NCBI GenBank assembly: GCA_022605955.1
Contig: JAKCOZ010000234.1
Span: 62,001-126,000, forward strand
Origin: Rallus limicola
Taxonomy: Eukaryota > Chordata > Aves > Gruiformes > Rallidae
DNA: 64,000 bases
Reading direction: 5' to 3'
In this document: in pieces, positions 60,291 to 64,000 of the stretch
How the letters are laid out: the number at the start of each line of letters is the position of its first letter
How positions within the stretch are numbered: the first letter of the stretch is position 1
Translations under genes and position numbers: made by a program
The notes under the pieces: model-generated
What the model was told of the DNA's origin: nothing
Seen by the model: the letters and a program-made list of their open reading frames with translations, nothing else
The model's database searches: none

Positions 60291-63200
60291 TTTGGTGCTT
60301 TTCTCGGCCCTAGCAGACTGCAGTTCAAAACATGCTAAACGTCCAGCAATAACTCCCAAAGTAAAGAAGCTAGGCCTGAAAGGCATAGCTTGTCTGAAAC
60401 CTCCTAACAGGACACACGAGCAGACCCTGTCACTTTGGCTCTCAGCCTTTTCCTTTGCCTGGAAAGAGGGAACATGCCTGGAACCTCCTACGGTGCTTTT
60501 CTCGGCCCTAGCAGACTGCAGTTCAAAACATGCTAAACGTCCAGCAATAACTCCCAAAGTAAAGAAGCTAGGCCTGAAAGGCATAGCTTGTCTGAAACCT
60601 CCTAACAGGACACACGAGCAGACCCTGTCACTTTGGCTCTCAGCCTTTTCCTTTGCCTGGAAAGAGGGAACATGCCTGGAACTTCCTACGGTGCTTTTCT
60701 CGGCCCTAGCAGACTGCAGATCAAAACATGCTAAACGTCCAGCAATAACTCCCAAAATAAAGAAGCTAGGCCTGAAAGGCATAGCTTGTCTGAAACCTCC
60801 TAACAGGACACACGAGCAGACCCTGTCGCTTTGGCTCTCAGACTTTTCCTTTGCCTGGAAAGAGGGAACATGCCTGGAACCTCCTACGGTGCTTTTCTCG
60901 GCCCTAGCAGACTGCAGTTCAAAACATGCTAAACGTCCAGCAATAACTCCCAAAGTAAAGAAGCTAGGCCTGAAAGGCATAGCTTGTCTGAAACCTCCTA
61001 ACAGGACACACGAGCAGACCCTGTCACTTTGGCTCTCAGCCTTTTCCTTTGCCTGGAAAGAGGGAACATGCCTGGAACCTCCTACGGTGCTTTTCTCGGC
61101 CCTAGCAGACTGCAGTTCAAAACATGCTAAACGTCCAGCAATAACTCCCAAAGTAAAGAAGCTAGGCATGAAAGGCATAGCTTGTCTGAAACCTCCTAAC
61201 AGGACACACGAGCAGACCCTGTCACTTTGGCTCTCAGCCTTTTCCTTTGCCTGGAAAGAGGGAACATGCCTGGAACCTCCTACGGTGCTTTACTCGGCCC
61301 TAGCAGACTGCAGTTCAAAACATGCTAAACGTCCAGCAATAACTCCCAAAGTAAAGAAGCTAGGCATGAAAGGCATAGCTTGTCTGAAACCTCCTAACAG
61401 GACACACGAGCAGACCCTGTCACTTTGGCTCTCAGCCTTTTCCTTTGCCTGGAAAGAGGGAACATGCCTGGAACCTCCTACGGTGCTTTTCTCGGCCCTA
61501 GCAGACTGCAGTTCAAAACATGCTAAACGTCCAGCAATAACTCCCAAAGTAAAGAAGCTAGGCCTGAAAGGCATAGCTTGTCTGAAACCTCCTAACAGGA
61601 CACACGAGCAGACCCTGTCACTTTGGCTCTCAGCCTTTTCCTTTGCCTGGAAAGAGGGAACATGCCTGGAACCTCCTACGGTGCTTTTCTCGGCCCTAGC
61701 AGACTGCAGTTCAAAACATGCTAAACGTCCAGCAATAACTCCCAAAGTAAAGAAGCTAGGCCTGAAAGGCATAGCTTGTCTGAAACCTCCTAACAGGACA
61801 CACGAGCAGCCCCTGTCACTTTGGCTCTCAGCCTTTTCCTTTGCCTGGAAAGAGGGAACATGCCTGGAACCTCCTACGGTGCTTTTCTCGGCCCTAGCAG
61901 ACTGCAGTTCAAAACATGCTAAACGTCCAGCAATAACTCCCAAAGTAAAGAAGCTAGGCCTGAAAGGCATAGCTTGTCTGAAACCTCCTAACAGGACACA
62001 TGAGCAGCCCCTGTCGCTTTGGCTCTCAGACTTTTCCTTTGCCTGGAAAGAGGGAACATGCCTGGAACCTCCAACGGTGCTTTTCTCGGCCCTAGCAGAC
62101 TGCAGTTCAAAACATGCTAAACGTCCAGCAATAACTCCCAAAGTAAAGAAGCTAGGCCTGAAAGGCATAGCTTGTCTGAAACCTCCTAACAGGACACACG
62201 AGCAGACCCTGTCACTTTGGCTCTCAGCCTTTTCCTTTGCCTGGAAAGAGGGAACATGCCTGGAACCTCCTACGGTGCTTTTCTCGGCCCTAGCAGACTG
62301 CAGTTCAAAACATGCTAAACGTCCAGCAATAACTCCCAAAGTAAAGAAGCTAGGCCTGAAAGGCATAGCTTGTCTGAAACCTCCTAACAGGACACACGAG
62401 CAGACCCTGTCACTTTGGCTCTCAGCCTTTTCCTTTGCCTGGAAAGAGGGAACATGCCTGGAACCTCCTACGGTGCTTTTCTCGGCCCTAGCAGACTGCA
62501 GTTCAAAACATGCTAAACGTCCAGCAATAACTCCCAAAGTAAAGAAGCTAGGCCTGAAAGGCATAGCTTGTCTGAAACCTCCTAACAGGACACACGAGCA
62601 GACCCTGTCACTTTGGCTCTCAGCCTTTTCCTTTGCCTGGAAAGAGGGAACATGCCTGGAACCTCCTACGGTGCTTTTCTCGGCCCTAGCACACTGCAGT
62701 TCAAAACATGCTAAACGTCCAGCAATAACTCCCAAAGTAAAGAAGCTAGGCCTGAAAGGCATAGCTTGTCTGAAACCTCCTAACAGGACACACGAGCAGC
62801 CCCTGTCACTTTGGCTCTCAGCCTTTTCCTTTGCCTGGAAAGAGGGAACATGCCTGGAACCTCCTACGGTGCTTTTCTCGGCCCTAGCAGACTGCAGTTC
62901 AAAACATGCTAAACGTCCAGCAATAACTCCCAAAGTAAAGAAGCTAGGCCTGAAAGGCATAGCTTGTCTGAAACCTCCTAACAGGACACACGAGCAGACC
63001 CTGTCACTTTGGCTCTCAGCCTTTTCCTTTGCCTGGAAAGAGGGAACATGCCTGGAACCTCCTACGGTGCTTTTCTCGGCCCTAGCAGACTGCAGTTCAA
63101 AACATGCTAAACGTCCAGCAATAACTCCCAAAGTAAAGAAGCTAGGCCTGAAAGGCATAGCTTGTCTGAAACCTCCTAACAGGACACACGAGCAGCCCCT

Positions 63201-64000
63201 GTCACTTTGGCTCTCAGCCTTTTCCTTTGCCTGGAAAGAGGGAACATGCCTGGAACCTCCTACGGTGCTTTTCTCGGCCCTAGCAGACTGCAGTTCAAAA
63301 CATGCTAAACGTCCAGCAATAACTCCCAAAGTAAAGAAGCTAGGCCTGAAAGGCATAGCTTGTCTGAAACCTCCTAACAGGACACACGAGCAGACGCTGT
63401 CACTTTGGCTCTCAGCCTTTTCCTTTGCCTGGAAAGAGGGAACATGCCTGGAACCTCCTACGGTGCTTTTCTCGGCCCTAGCAGACTGCAGTTCAAAACA
63501 TGCTAAACGTCCAGCAATAACTCCCAAAGTAAAGAAGCTAGGCCTGAAAGGCATAGCTTGTCTGAAACCTCCTAACAGGACACACGAGCAGACGCTGTCA
63601 CTTTGGCTCTCAGCATTTTCCTTTGCCTGGAAAGAGGGAACATGCCTGGAACCTCCTACGGTGCTTTTCTCGGCCCTAGCAGACTGCAGTTCAAAACATG
63701 CTAAACGTCCAGCAATAACTCCCAAAGTAAAGAAGCGAGGCCTGAAAGGCATAGCTTGTCTGAAACCTCCTAACAGGACACACGAGCAGCCCCTGTCACT
63801 TTGGCTCTCAGCCTTTTCCTTTGCCTGGAAAGAGGGAACATGCCTGGAACCTCCTACGGTGCTTTTCTCGGCCCTAGCAGACTGCAGCTCAAAACATGCT
63901 AAACGTCCAGCAATAACTCCCAAAGTAAAGAAGCTAGGCCTGAAAGGCATAGCTTGTATGAAACCTCCTAACAGGACACACGAGCAGACCCTGTCACTTT
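60291..64000 (+). repeat. 32-monomer-offset duplication, copy 2 (runs off window)
   Basis: This 3.7-kb block carries the same markers as 53,955-57,664 and the match still holds at the last base, so the true duplication is longer than seen. Its 5' edge lies near 60,247-60,291, where upstream bases (CTTACAGG, CACTAGC) differ from copy 1. Confidence 0.92.

Larger units (their letters stand above)
1..64000 (+). repeat. 198-bp tandem satellite array, 317 monomers
   Basis: The sequence repeats every 198 bp from the first base to the last, always in one orientation. Taking CCTGAAAGGC as monomer position 1, monomers start at 1+198k up to 3,367. After each hairpin junction starting at base J they restart at J+28+198k. 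The last start is 63,939, leaving 62 bases. The consensus is 50% G+C with four CpG sites (CACGAG, TACGGT, CTCGGC, AACGTC), one PstI site (CTGCAG) and one StuI site (AGGCCT). Most copies differ from consensus at only a few bases. 198 bp is close to a nucleosome repeat length, as in many centromeric satellites. No transposon, gene or non-satellite sequence interrupts the array, which fits a young, actively homogenised block. The monomer family is not one I recognise. Long open frames on both strands follow from a period of 66 codons without consensus stops. Confidence 0.98.
41998..64000 (+). repeat. Zone 3: junction-free higher-order repeats, 111 monomers
   Basis: After the last junction, 111 monomers follow in unbroken phase (starts at 41,961+198k) with no indel. 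The zone is dominated by recent block duplications with offsets of 2,970, 3,168, 6,336 and 990 bp. Zone-specific markers include AAAATAAAG (for AAAGTAAAG), GTCGCTTT, CTTTGGTGC, CTTTACTCG and CAGACGCTG. Only one copy of the CATGAC type lies beyond 43.4 kb (about 58,428), and it lacks GGTTCTC. Confidence 0.88.

Noticed and set aside
1..64000. CRISPR array
   Set aside because: The repeated unit is 198 bp with no short direct repeat separated by unique spacers, and there are no cas genes.
1..64000. Bacterial or phage genes, rRNA, tRNA
   Set aside because: No non-satellite sequence is present. No ribosome-binding sites, conserved protein motifs or RNA gene features could be found.
1..64000. Telomeric repeats, microsatellites or transposable-element fragments
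   Set aside because: No TTAGGG-type runs, simple repeats or foreign insertions were seen. Every base belongs to the monomer phase or a junction.

Overview
The whole 64,000-base window is one head-to-tail tandem satellite array. It holds 317 complete copies of a 198-bp monomer (about 50% G+C) plus a 62-base start of the next copy. All copies lie in the same orientation. No gene, RNA gene, transposable element, microsatellite or unique sequence interrupts it. This points to a eukaryotic chromosome, with centromeric, pericentromeric or other heterochromatic satellite most likely. All four CpG sites of the monomer repeatedly show the CpG-to-TpG and CpG-to-CpA changes expected from methyl-cytosine decay, which suggests a host with CpG methylation such as a vertebrate or plant. 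I do not recognise the monomer and cannot name the species.

The length can be accounted for exactly: 317 x 198 bp, plus 25 insertions of 47 bp, minus three single-base deletions, plus 62 bp equals 64,000. The 25 insertions are all the same event type. At monomer position 19 the array breaks, a 26-bp inverted copy of monomer positions 13-38 follows, and the monomer restarts. Each one creates a near-perfect 65-bp palindrome (26-bp arms, 13-bp centre) called a hairpin junction here (J1-J25).

Layout: Zone 1 (1-3,385, 17 monomers) has no junction but has two monomers with a flipped palindrome core. Zone 2 (3,386-41,997) has all 25 junctions, 2 to 34 monomers apart, and is rich in a monomer subtype marked CATGAC / CAGCCCC / GGTTCTC. 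Zone 3 (41,998-64,000, 111 monomers) has no junction, has almost none of that subtype, and is built from large near-identical higher-order repeats of 15, 16, 32 and 5 monomers.

Because 198 is divisible by 3 and the consensus lacks stops in one frame on each strand, very long open frames (up to about 4,100 codons on + and 3,300 on -) run through the array. I regard them as by-products of the repeat, not genes. The most notable content is the palindromic junctions, their linked lineage markers, and the inversion of the palindrome centre both in two junctions and in four ordinary monomers. Together these suggest repeated fold-back template switching followed by amplification.
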